A DNA stretch of 64,000 nt. It comes from Polydactylus sextarius. Taxonomy: Eukaryota; Chordata; Actinopteri; Polynemidae. The position numbers were made by a program, and so were the translations under genes. The notes beneath the pieces were generated by a model. That model saw nothing but the letters and a program-made list of their open reading frames with translations, did not search any database and was not told the origin of the DNA. The first letter of the stretch is position 1; the number at the start of each line of letters is the position of its first letter. The DNA lies in NCBI GenBank assembly GCA_016801845.1, contig CM028924.1, forward strand, positions 2,993,501-3,057,500. Reading direction: 5' to 3'. Positions 10,746 to 21,720 of the stretch are shown here, one piece after another.

Positions 10746-12278
10746 CCCATCCCAGCGTGGACACCACTGAGTGATGATGAGTCATTATAGAGAGGATGCC
10801 CTTCGACCTCCTCCAGCCTTTATGGATCACTCTCTGGCAGAATCATATTCCCTAATGCCAAGTTCCTGTCCATCTGCCTGCCTGTCTGTCAGACATTCAG
10901 GCCCCTTAGTCTCTCTCTTTCTCTCTCTCTCCCATACTTTTTCACTTTCTCTCTCTCTCTCCCCTGAGTTTCACACACCAGTTCATCCCAGACATCTCTG
11001 TCTCTGTTTATTTTAATAACAAACAGGAAAAATATCTCCCTTTCCCATTACCGAATGTTCGAGTTTGATAGTTTTCATGTATTCCATGGTGAGAATAATG
11101 GACGTGAGTGATGATTTGTTCGAGGATCATTTTTAGATGAACTTGAGAAAGGCTTTGAAAGTTGTCTGTTATCCAAGGGTGTGGTAGTTTAACAGATTAA
11201 TTGTATCTATTCATTCTAACCTACCATGTACTTCAATGTTGAGATTGGCATGCAGCATCACTTCAGCTCAATTCACAGTAATCCAATACATCTCTTTGCA
11301 AGTAAGTGTTTTCCCCACATCTATTTCCTCACTTGCATGCGATCATGGTAATTCGTGCACAGAGGAGCAGAGCAGCGAGGGAAAGCAGAGGAAAGGAGTC
11401 AGTTTGGATTTCTACACATCCTCTCCTCTTATTCGATGTTACTTTGTTAATCCAATACTACCGCTGTACCGAGGGTATTCTATGTGGATCAGGCCGCTAA
11501 TATGTTTGTTGTGGGTGCTAGCATTTGATCCCTCTCTCGACAAACGCAATTTGTTTGGTTTGATTTGATCAGTTGCAGCAGCATATTTTCGTGCGGACGG
11601 GAAGAACGTAAGCCTTCCATACAAAAGGAGTTATAATGTTTTCGCATCTGTAAAAAAAGGGGGAAACTCTATTACAGGTGTCCTGGACCACGGGGCCCTG
11701 CTGTCTCTGATGAAATGCTCTTTGGGTGTTAATGCAATTCTGATTTCGCCTAGCCACCTCTGGGGTTTTGAAACTGACTCTGAAAGGCAGAAAACAAAGT
11801 CTGGATCTAAACCGTACAATTACGGTGGTGGAAACTCTGAAGGACACTTCCTGATCTAACATAGTAATCTCTCTTGAGACACCAGAGAATGATGCTATAT
11901 AATTTTGGTGATGTTTTTGTGGAATGAGCATTGTTTTATGTATGCACAATGCATGCGACCAAAGTGGTACTGTACAAACCCAATTATATATGCACTGTAT
12001 GCCACTAACATGGAATATACTGTATAACACAATAGCAGGCAGACAAAGTATTTGGTAAGTTCACAGCCGATAAAAAACAGGAAAACATGGTTGTCTGACT
12101 GAGGTCTGAGGCTTTCTGGTAAAAGCGGAGTCAGGGATCCATAGTGCCAGCAGGATTCTGTCTCTTCACGAAACTGCTGCCGTGGGTGATGCCAAAATCC
12201 ACCACTGTCAAGGGCTGTCTAGGCTTTCATCCCATAGTGTTCAACAGAGTTGCTCAGTCTATGTAACAGAGCAGCACT

Positions 12279-12344
12279 AACACAAGAAAAAGCACCTCAC
12301 TGACAAGTAAAGTTAAGTTTTTTTGCAGTAAGTCTTCTTGTGTT
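12279..12344. repeat. 10-bp inverted repeat with about 46-base spacer
   Basis: AACACAAGAA (12279-12288) and its exact complement TTCTTGTGTT (12335-12344) bracket AT-rich DNA with a TTTTTTTGCAGTAAG string. It may be a remnant of a small inverted-repeat transposable element or a chance hairpin. Confidence 0.35.
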
Positions 12345-14637
12345 TTGCCAGTAGTCCTTAATCGACTTTGTTTAAGTTATATTTCTATCGTTAAGTATTT
12401 ATTAGACAATTTCAATTGCATGTTATAGTGAGAGCTCACATTAAAAGCAAACCTCAGCACCGGTGTCCTCAGATTTATATATCACTGAAAATACGACTGC
12501 CCTGCAAAACAACTGACCCATTTCAGCCCCTTAAGGGTTCAGAGACATAGGGTACATGCTAGCTGTCACATCGTCACTAGCCCAGGGCCCCGCAGATCAA
12601 ATACAGGTATGATTTATGTTCGCTGTCTCGGCCTTCAAACCTCATGTTCTCCTGCATTGGAGATGTTGGTCAAACCCAACTGCAGTAGTAATTTGTCTCC
12701 TTACATGTGTAGGTGGTGAGGGGCGAAGGTCAGTCAAATGAAAATGACCAGACCTGACTTAATTGTTGTATCTATTTGCAGTTCGAGACAGGATGTCTGT
12801 CTGAATGTCTATCTGTCTATTTGTCCATCTGTCTCACTTCTCTCTTGGCGCCATGTTTTGTGTCACTGGGTCGAGACCCTGTGGCTGCAGTCGGCCATTA
12901 TAGGCGCTGATCTGATCCAGCAGGAGCAGGAGTTCACGAAAAAAAAATCTCTTTAGGACAGATAACATCATTATCACAACACACGGTCTGATGGAATAGT
13001 TTTGTCTGGTTTTTCTGGCTCTTTTATTTCTGCCTCTGCTTACCCATTTAAAAAAAATAACAAAAAAAGGAAAATGAAAAGGTTTTAGAGGGATTTACTT
13101 CAGCCAATATACTTATATCCATATATGATGTTTTAACACCATTTTGCATTCAATTTCCTTCACGGCTCGCCACATCTGACAGGGTTAAGCCAGTAAATTG
13201 TGGAGAGAAATGCTTCCTGTGTGTAATTACATTTATCATGTATAATTAGGAAGTTCTGCTCTGTCTACACATGATGACCCTTGACCTTGAATGTGACAGT
13301 TGTAGGCTGGCGTTGCCAGACACCCGAATGTGCTGTCCAGGTCATGCCACTGCACATAGTCTGGTTTCCGTTGTAGGATCAAGTATCTCAGATTGGCTTT
13401 CTTTCTAAGCCTTTTGCTTTAGTTAAAAAGAGGTAGCTGCTATGCCCTGTTTACACTGGAGATGAACTTGGGATGGAGAGGATAAAAAAGGATTTGCTTA
13501 TCGCAACGTTTACCAAAAATATTCACAACAGAGAAATGTAAAACTGCATATATGCCTCCACCAATATTTACTACAGTAAATGACCCTCGAGTGAGTTTAA
13601 AGTGAACTTTAGTTCATGCTTTTATACCTACCTGGCAGTATAAAGTCTTGGCCCTCAACAATGTGTTGATTCAGTGTGAAGCACATTTATACTTAATTAT
13701 ATACGTAATTATTTAAACTCCCTTAAATCTTAGACCTTTTATTTTACTTTGTTTCCTTCCCTTTATCTTTCTTTCCTCCTGTCCAGTGCTCTGTCATTTG
13801 TTCTTCCTTTTCCTTTTGCGCTTGTACCCTTTTTGTGTTATAATTACCCATATTATTTCTGTCCCGGGCCCTCATTAGTCATGTCGCTGTCAGCCGCCAG
13901 CTGCAGACACACACACATACACACACACATATATATGTGCACAACCACACATATTCTTGCACATGCACAGGTATGGAAGTCATCAAGGCAAGGTCAAAGG
14001 TCTGCCTCATTACCCAGCTCCAGTGAAAACTTTTGGTGTGTTTTATGCGCGGGTATCAGAGAGCAGGAGGAGGGGGAAACAAAGGGCATAGAAAAAACAT
14101 GATAATGAAGACGACTGATCTGACTTTTAGGAGGACATGAGAGAATTAAACATACAAGGACAAGACAGATTTGTTCTCCTTTATCTCCATGTCATTTGCT
14201 ATCCAGGCCTTTTCATACCCGTAAACCAGATCAGTATGTTCCACTTGTAAAATGGGGAAATGTGGGTAGTTGAAGAGTTTTTTGTGTGGGGTTGAATGGA
14301 GCTCTGAAGATGAAGGCCTGTTAGGCTCTCACAGCTATCACCACAGATACTGCTGCCGGCTTATGTGACTGGCGTTTCCTGATGTTAAACACAACATCTC
14401 TAAATAAATTTATAAGATGCAGTTGAACAGAGGCCCATTCAATCATTCATTCATTCATTTGTCCATCTATCCTCTTCTACTCACACACACATGCACACAC
14501 CTACTCTCTGTCTCTCTCTCTCAAACATATGCACACTCATCTACAGTACAAGACACATGGGACGTGATAAGTTGACAAGTGACAGAAAGCAAAGCAAGAG
14601 TGTGTGTGAATGTTCAAATTCAGCTTGGGAGGTCAGA

Positions 14638-14666
14638 GGTGTGTGTGTGTGTGTGTGTGTGTGTCT

Positions 14667-14716
<50 letters not shown>
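14638..14716 (+). repeat. long (TG)n microsatellite with TC interruptions
   Basis: About 79 bases of TG with two TGTC interruptions. It explains the Cys/Val open frames on the + strand and the His/Thr frame on the - strand. Confidence 0.95.
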
Positions 14717-14717
<1 letters not shown>

Positions 14718-14842
14718 AGCTGGGAGCAGTCAGAGGGACACTGGTGATGCAGACTGACGGGGGACATAAACACTAGTAGAACGGTGAAGGGGCCCATTGT
14801 CTCAATCGCTGCCATGCCAAACTCTCTGTGTAATGGAACGAT

Positions 14843-14950
14843 CTGTCTGTGTGTGTGTTTGTCTAATTGCCCAATCTGTCTGTCTGTCTGTGTCTGTCTC
14901 TCTGTCTGTCTTCTGATATGTCTGTCTCACGGTTTGACCGTGCCTGTCTT
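14843..14950 (+). repeat. degenerate (TGTC)n array
   Basis: Tandem CTGT/TGTC units with TG interruptions. Low-complexity. Confidence 0.75.
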
Positions 14951-15543
14951 TCTTCCTCTCACATTGCCTCCTTTCTGTCTTTATTTACATTCACATTTCA
15001 GGCATGAAGCAGATCGTCTGCTGGAAGTTCTGCCAGTTCCTGGAAAGCGTTGTCTGTTCCTTGTATGTGTGCATGTTGACATGTGTTTTCCTATATGTCT
15101 TTATCGAGTCAGGTCATCGTGTAGACACACGTCATGTCTCAGCACATCTTATGTAAAAACCTAAGACATAAAAGAAATTTAACATCAGGTAAACAGTAAA
15201 TAAGACCAAAACAGTAACTATTTCTTTTTCTCTCAAAAACAACTAATTTGGATTTCTGATTATGAGAATTCCCGTAGTCAGTGGCAAGTGGAACTGTTAA
15301 CAAGTCCAGTGGTAGAGAACATGCAAGGGAATTATTAGTTGTGGGATTTCAGAGCTGTGGCTGAGCCCAGAGAGGAGGTAAAGGTGTGCGGAGGATATGA
15401 GATCTTTGGGGTCGAGGTGCCGGGATCGTGATGAGGTGTGTGAGATTAATGGGAGTAAAGTTGTAAGAGAGGGAGGGGGCAAGTCAGAGTGAGGTGCTGA
15501 GGACATGCTGAATGGCTGTTAGGGATTTGTGTCTGTGTTTCTT

Positions 15544-15569
15544 TTGTGTGTGTGTGTGTGTGTGTGTGT
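15544..15569 (+). repeat. (TG)13 microsatellite
   Basis: A pure TG run followed at 15588-15615 by tandem TCTAG-type units (TCTAGTCTAGTCTAATCTAG). Confidence 0.9.
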
Positions 15570-16425
15570 AGGTTGTGTACATGTGTATCTAGTCTAGTCT
15601 AATCTAGTCAAGTCTACACACACATCCATACTTGCTGCCTGCTGATCGGAAGACAATAGTAAATCAGATTTTTAGCGATGTTCTCACTTGAATTGAAGCT
15701 TGAGATCCTTAACCCCGCCTGCCCCGTAACATCAACTCAAATCCCAACAGTGTAATATGAAAAATGTATGCTTGTCAAATCCAAAAGGAGGCTGTTTTAT
15801 TCATTCGTCCTCCAGAAACATGTGTCGAAGACAGAGACAGAAAGTATTAGGACGTCTGAATTGAGGGGTTTACAGGCGAGTATGGAGGTGTTTAAAGAAG
15901 GTCAAAGTTCATCCGTGTCTCTGGGCTGTTTTATGTGTTTGCTGCCACTCTCTGTCTCAACTCTCAGCAGCTGTTTCTTCACAGAAAAATCAGCTTACCA
16001 CACTTTAATAAACAAACATTTAAAGCATAAGGGCTGTTTATAATATACATTTTTAGATAATTAAATGGTTTTAAAAGTGACAACATCCATTTAAAAGATT
16101 ATAAAAGCACGGCTTGTGATTTATACACTTTAAAATGCTGCCAGTTGCTATTTCAGCAGCTCACACTTTTACTAAGACTCATTTTTCTCTCTGGTTTCAT
16201 TTTCTTACTTCACACAGCTACCAGCTAGAGTTAGTGGTGCTGCCATGTTTAGAAACAGAGAGGCATAGAGAGGGCTAAACTGTAGTAATAATCCAATTAG
16301 AATAATAAGTAGCCCAGTGATTGACACTTTAGTCAAACACTGAAGGGGTTTTAAAGCCATGTCTCTTGAACGACATGTTTCCGTATGTTGGCCGCCTGTT
16401 CTCTCTTTCTCATGCGTGCACGTGC

Positions 16426-16448
16426 ACACACACACACACACACACACA
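16426..16448 (+). repeat. (CA)n microsatellite
   Basis: A run of about 11 CA units. Confidence 0.9.
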
Positions 16449-18223
16449 GACAGACTTGAGTTGACTTCAGCTTAACTTCTCTCTCTCTCTAAGTAGTACA
16501 CAGTGTCTGTTTATTGTAGATGAGGTGTAGATGTTTATACTCTCCGTGGAGCAAAACAAACTAGTCTGAAGTGTGAGGTGATTCTAAAATAATCCTCCCA
16601 GCTCTCTGGCGCACTTACAGCGAGTCGTCCCCACTTGTGCTATTTGTTCATCTTGGCCCGTTGCATTTACTTACTCATTCACTTCTTCAGAGAAATACTG
16701 TAAAGAACTAACAAAACACCTAATATATCTGGATTATAATGTTGCCCTGTAGTAATCTCATACTTTATCTTCACATTTCTGTGTTGTAACAAATATAGAA
16801 CAAATTTGGAATCTTTTGCACATGTTCTAAAAAAACACTTTATTATCGTGTTGATTGAAACCACATTTTTTGATATAAAAAATGTTATATAATGTATATG
16901 TATATTTTTTCCAGCCAACAAAAATCACACTCAATGAATCAAATCGGTTATTTATAATTGTCTTGGTATTTATGTTAAATTAGAAAATAAGAATGAGTTG
17001 ATCTCGGTTCTATAAAGCTTGACATTGATTATATAATGCTTTGTGTAATCAAAGCAGGTTATGGCCCAGAAGGTCACACAGGCTACAATGTATCATGAAA
17101 TGAAAACAAATGATTTTGTGTGTGTATCTTTTCACACTGTCTAGCTTCTTTTGCCCCAGTTGCTCGTGCATTAGCGTTTGTATAAATACATCATAGAAAC
17201 ACACACAATGGCCGAGGAGGGATGGATGTCAGTGGTCAGAGCAGATAAGAATGACAAAGCTCTACACTAAGCCACGTCACCACCAGGCCTCTCACCTGCC
17301 TGTCTGTCACACAGAGGCACTCAACCATCACAGAGTGATTGTTTGTGCCCGCGCATGTGTGCATATATGTGTGTGATTGATGCGCTTTGCCTTCCGTCAA
17401 CTTTACCCCTTGTCCCCTCCCACATCGCTCCCTCCTGTCCCACCTCAGTCCAGACTGTCAAGGAAACACGAGGCCTCGGGAGAGATAGCGGCACGCCGTC
17501 CCGGTCGGCCCTCGGCCCGCTCTGTCTCTTTCTCTTCCTTGTGCCAGTCACCTACTGCTGTGGGAAAAGCAGAGGAGATGAGGCCTTAAAAACAGATCAT
17601 TGTCCGCCTTCTAGATTAAAGCCAGAGAATGTGAGCATTGTCCACTGAATGGCTAAACCTTCCTGCTGTCACTCAAATGCTGCTCTGAGCGCTACTTCAT
17701 GTCTAAGAGGCTTATCTGCACTGAAAGGCCCCTAGCTGCTCTGGGGAGAGAGGACGTAATGAAGCGTGTTTTTTTTTTTTTTTTTCCTCTGTAGGGAGAA
17801 ACCTGCTGCTGGGGGGGCGGTGGTCGTGGAGGGCGGTTAGGGGATTCAGGGGGTGGATGTGACCAGTGGGACAGCTGCAACACCAGGCCCCTCTACCCCA
17901 CCCCTCGCCCCAACCGCTCTTACTCTTTCTAACTGTGCCTCTCGAGAGAATTGTCATTTTATCTAGTCTCACATGAGAGGGAGCACCGCATACGGGCTCG
18001 AACCCAGTGTGAGCGGGACGGGGGGACGTGAGGAAATTATGTGGGGACGTGCCCAGGGACCTGCCTGTTGTCCGCGCTCAGCCGTCTGTGGGGATGATCA
18101 GCAGGCCACTGATGTGGTCCTCTCTTTGTGCTCCCCTGTTTGAAAAGGGGAAAGTTTAAGTGCTGCTTGCATTCAGGGCTAAGGGCCAGCCAGGCTGGGA
18201 GCGTTAGCTAAGCCCCAAGGCCT

Positions 18224-18249
18224 CTGTGTGTGTGTGTGTGTGTGTGTGC
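18224..18249 (+). repeat. (TG)n microsatellite
   Basis: About 13 TG units. Confidence 0.9.
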
Positions 18250-18506
18250 TTACATTATCATAGCCTCTATAAGAACTGTATGTTTCTTTGTCACCTTTAT
18301 ATGCGTAATATCTTCCATTATACGGTTCCGCTCTGCTTATGTCATCACATACTCTAACCTGAGTGTTGAACTTTGTAACATCAATTTGTAGATTATGAGA
18401 TAGGGTCTTTGTCGAGTTCAAACCAGTGTGTCCAATCCTTTTAATTTCCCATAAAAGTTAGTAACTTATTTTTCAAAATATTTTAACAAAGAGAATATGT
18501 TTTATT

Positions 18507-18530
18507 TTTAATTGCTCTTCAGCAATTAAA
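18507..18530. other. perfect 10-bp hairpin with CTTC loop
   Basis: TTTAATTGCT-CTTC-AGCAATTAAA. The stem is perfect and can extend imperfectly outward through flanking T/A runs. It lies in AT-rich intron DNA with no adjacent gene. It could be a chance palindrome, a binding-site pair (two ATTA/TAAT-type cores) or a small RNA hairpin that is short for a microRNA. Confidence 0.4.
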
Positions 18531-20299
18531 CAAAAAGGCTTTTAAATAAACTGCAAACTCCAAACTGCTTTACTTTACACTTTTTTTTCAGCTGAGTCTG
18601 CTCAATCTGCTGTTGAACCCTTAACCTTGTCAGTAGTAAAACCATACTCCACTTTCTGAGTTATGAAACATCTGCCGTGATCTGTGCTACTTCTCTGGCA
18701 TGGCACGCGTGGGTTTCCCCCTAGTGAGTCTACTTGTTTCTGGATGATTTACAGAGGCTATCAGACCCTGAGCCCTGCTGTTGTGTTCTGTCTGCCCTCT
18801 GTGGCTCTGCTCCGCTGTGTCTGTGTCACAACGGACACACCTGCGTCCTCAGCAGCCTCCGTTTAACCCATAAGCCCCATCGACTTCCTGTCTTCAGTAG
18901 CACTACTTCATTGACACAGACTCTGTAGCATACTGTATCTCACAGCTGGGTTCCTGCCATCTGGACCATATAGAAGTCAGTGTGTGACATGTTTTCTAGA
19001 GTATATGTTTTTGTGCAATCAACATTAAAAACTAGGTTCTCATTCTATGATTTTGACCCTTTTTCCGTTGCACTATCTATGTTAGAGAAGACATGACAGA
19101 CTGATTCCTTTCACAAGCGCAGGGATGATGTTTGCTCTCCCCATCGCACCACGAGCCGTGCATTCACTCTCCTAATGTGACCTCTGACCTGGGCATCTTG
19201 TGGGGTTAGTGCTGCCTTCGCCTATTCTGCTCTGTGTTGGGAGGTCGAGTGGGCTGGGAGGCCTCCAAGTAAACTGCAGGGTTTGTTGACTGGAAGGGGT
19301 TGGGCGGGGGGACCTTAAGTGGCGTGGCCCAGCTGTGACGGGCGGCCCAGTGGTCCATTTAGAGCTCCAACCCCATGCTGGGAGATGGTACATCCTGACA
19401 AGCTGAGGTGGACTCTTTGGTACCGGCGTCCTCTTGACTCTGTCAAAATGTCAAAATATGAATGTCAAATTGTAGGAACATCACTTCTGCAGCATGTTAA
19501 AATGAAAGCTCCAGATGGCCTGTGGTGCTCTGTCATGAATTTTTGGATTGAAGAGCTTCAGAGTATGGAAAACAGAGGTAGAACAACAAAGTAGAAAGGT
19601 TTAACTTTAACAAGTTGTCTTATTTTTTTTTTTTTTTAACACGCTGCTGTTTCTGTTGGATATATTCTCTAGAAAAGAACATGTGATCTGTTGTGTAACA
19701 AAGTAACAGAATTCAAATAATGTTCTTTATGTTCCAAAATGTTTTTGTTCGATCTCAAGAGGATGAAAATCGGATTCCTGTGAATTTGAATGTTAAATAG
19801 AAAATGATTCATGGGAATGATCGCTACATATCAATGATTCACGTAACACAATGTGTCCAGGCACCCAAGAGTGATAGGTGCCACATTGTGCAGGAGATGG
19901 AGAGTGGATTTGAAGGTTCTTTTTCAGTAAACATTTAAAAGAGTAGAGAAGTGAACAAAAGCGTTGAGAAGGAGCTGTTTTGTTGCCCCTTTTTTAACCT
20001 AAATAGGCGGTCTGTCCGACCGAGGCCTTGGCTTCAAAGTATTATCCCACACATGCAATTACCATTTCTATCAACTGGGGAGAAAGATTATGCTTTTTGG
20101 GTGTTCTTCTGCGTTTCTTCCAGTGGATTCACTTGGTGAATGTGACACGTTTTGTGTCTCCCACCCCCTATTGAATTTAAAAGTTCTCTATTCTCCGAGT
20201 GAGCTGAGGAGAGTCCTACACGCGGGCTGAATAGACACTAAATCTTTCAAGGTTAGGACTTAACCTTCTCCCACTCTAATTCATCTTCAAACTTTAGTC

Positions 20300-20720
20300 T
20301 GAAACCAATCAATATCAGATGATTGGTAAACAATGTGCAGTGTCTGATAGGCAGGTACCAAGGGCCCTCAATGGGATTGCAAATGCTTTGTGCGTCCCGA
20401 GTCGCTTTTGCTCTAAAGCACTGTCACAAAAAGTGAAATTACCATTCGCTTGGAATGATGCCATTCATCTTTGTCAGAGCGCCAAGCTCAGCACGCAAGC
20501 CGCTCCCCTCAAATTAATTCCTTGTTTTGCATCAGCTGAATTTGCCCAAATCCAGGAGGATGGGTCCGGCTACACCTCGGCTGCATTCTTTAATGTTGCA
20601 ATTCCAGCTGATTTCACTGTGCATGGGGCCCCATGGCATTATTTACTGCCTAATTCACAAAGAAAAGGAAATAGATATGAAAATAAGTTGGAGAAAATAA
20701 GATAAATCTGGTTGTGAAAA
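20300..20720. promoter_or_regulatory. enhancer-like block with long open frame
   Basis: Unique repeat-free DNA with AAATTAATTCC, CTGCCTAATTC, TTTGCATCAG and a perfect palindrome CATGGGGCCCCATG (20622-20635). The + strand is open for 128 codons (20319-20705), but the product has no recognisable domain and no flanking splice sites fit well. I favour a conserved regulatory element in which lack of stops is incidental. Confidence 0.35.
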
Positions 20721-21439
20721 TTCAGATGCTGTGCATGTTTCGACCAGCAGAGTTAGAGTAGCATAATACACATAGCTGACTCCTGAGAGCCTGGTGTGAT
20801 GCTATTGTCCATTTGTCATTTCATGTTACAAGAGCTCCTGTACAAAGGTAATGTCTTCCCAGAGGCTCTTACCAATGTAATATAAAAGGAAAACACTGTC
20901 GAATGAATGTCTAAGGGATTCATTTGTTATTCTGCATAAGATATTTCACAATATGTCAAGACGGTTAAAGTATAATTTAGAAAGAAAACATTGTAAACAG
21001 AGCAGAGTCAGTGGTTTTCCTTTTTTATCAAGATTTTGATGTGCAACCCTCCAAGAGAAATGCACATCGATGCAAATTTCTCTACATTTGAAAGAAAAGA
21101 CTAATTCATCCGTCCTACTACTTTTAACATATTCCCCATTGGTGAGACAAGTCTCTTAAAATAATAGAATTCTATTTTTTCAACTTGTTTTTTGTGCAAG
21201 AAAGAGAACTAATTGGAGTAGGTTTCCACTAGGGGGCTGGGACTTGGACTTCTATCTTTCCCTTCTCTTCTGTGCTTCACTGAAGTCACTACCAGTGCCT
21301 GCAGAGTAACCCAGCCCTGCCATCATGGCCCAGCCAGCATTTTAGTGGTCACTTCTTTGTTGTTCTCCCTCTCCAGCTCGTGTACAGTTGATGTTACCCC
21401 GGCGTTGTTTCATGGTGCAGAGCCCACAGTGACAGCATT

Positions 21440-21720
21440 GATGAGATTTTAAAGAGTGGGTTGTCCTCTCCTTTCACTGTCCCGCTCCTCCGTTGGACTT
21501 AAATGCTAAAAATGGTTCCGAGGCTAATTTATGGTTGCGGTGACTGCGACCGCTGATTTGTGATCCCCTATGTTTGTGTTTATGGAACATGCCTTATTTT
21601 GTTCATCTTATCTGCCGGCAGATGGACAACATGGTCTGACAGGGTTTATTTAGATGTTTGCTTTTTCCGGCACAAAGTAGGATGGAGTGCAATTACCAGG
21701 AATTTAAAATGATGCCCTGG
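21440..21720. promoter_or_regulatory. enhancer-like block
   Basis: Unique DNA with GGCTAATTTATGG, TTATCTGCC and the perfect palindrome ATCTGCCGGCAGAT (21610-21623), which overlaps a CAGATG E-box, and TGCAATTACC near 21690. No coding signal. Confidence 0.35.

Larger units (their letters stand above)
9846..20318. other. intron 1 segment dominated by simple repeats and unremarkable unique DNA
   Basis: Purine-rich DNA (9850-9950), a mixed-composition block at 10120-10400 that could be regulatory, CA/CT arrays around 10.7-10.97 kb, AT-rich DNA through 13.8 kb, TG/TGTC arrays at 14.6-14.95 kb, more CA/TG arrays, and AT-rich DNA at 16.6-17.1 kb. The 17.3-18.1 kb part is GC-richer. No exon with matching acceptor and donor was found. 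Minus-strand frames at 11569-12030 look random. Confidence 0.5.

Noticed and set aside
11569..12030. Minus-strand 153-codon open frame
   Set aside because: I considered a transposon fragment but saw no reverse transcriptase or transposase motif. Composition looks random.
14638..14716. Tandem units considered as a CRISPR or satellite array
   Set aside because: It is a simple TG dinucleotide microsatellite, as are the other TG/CA arrays. No spacer-repeat structure exists in the window.
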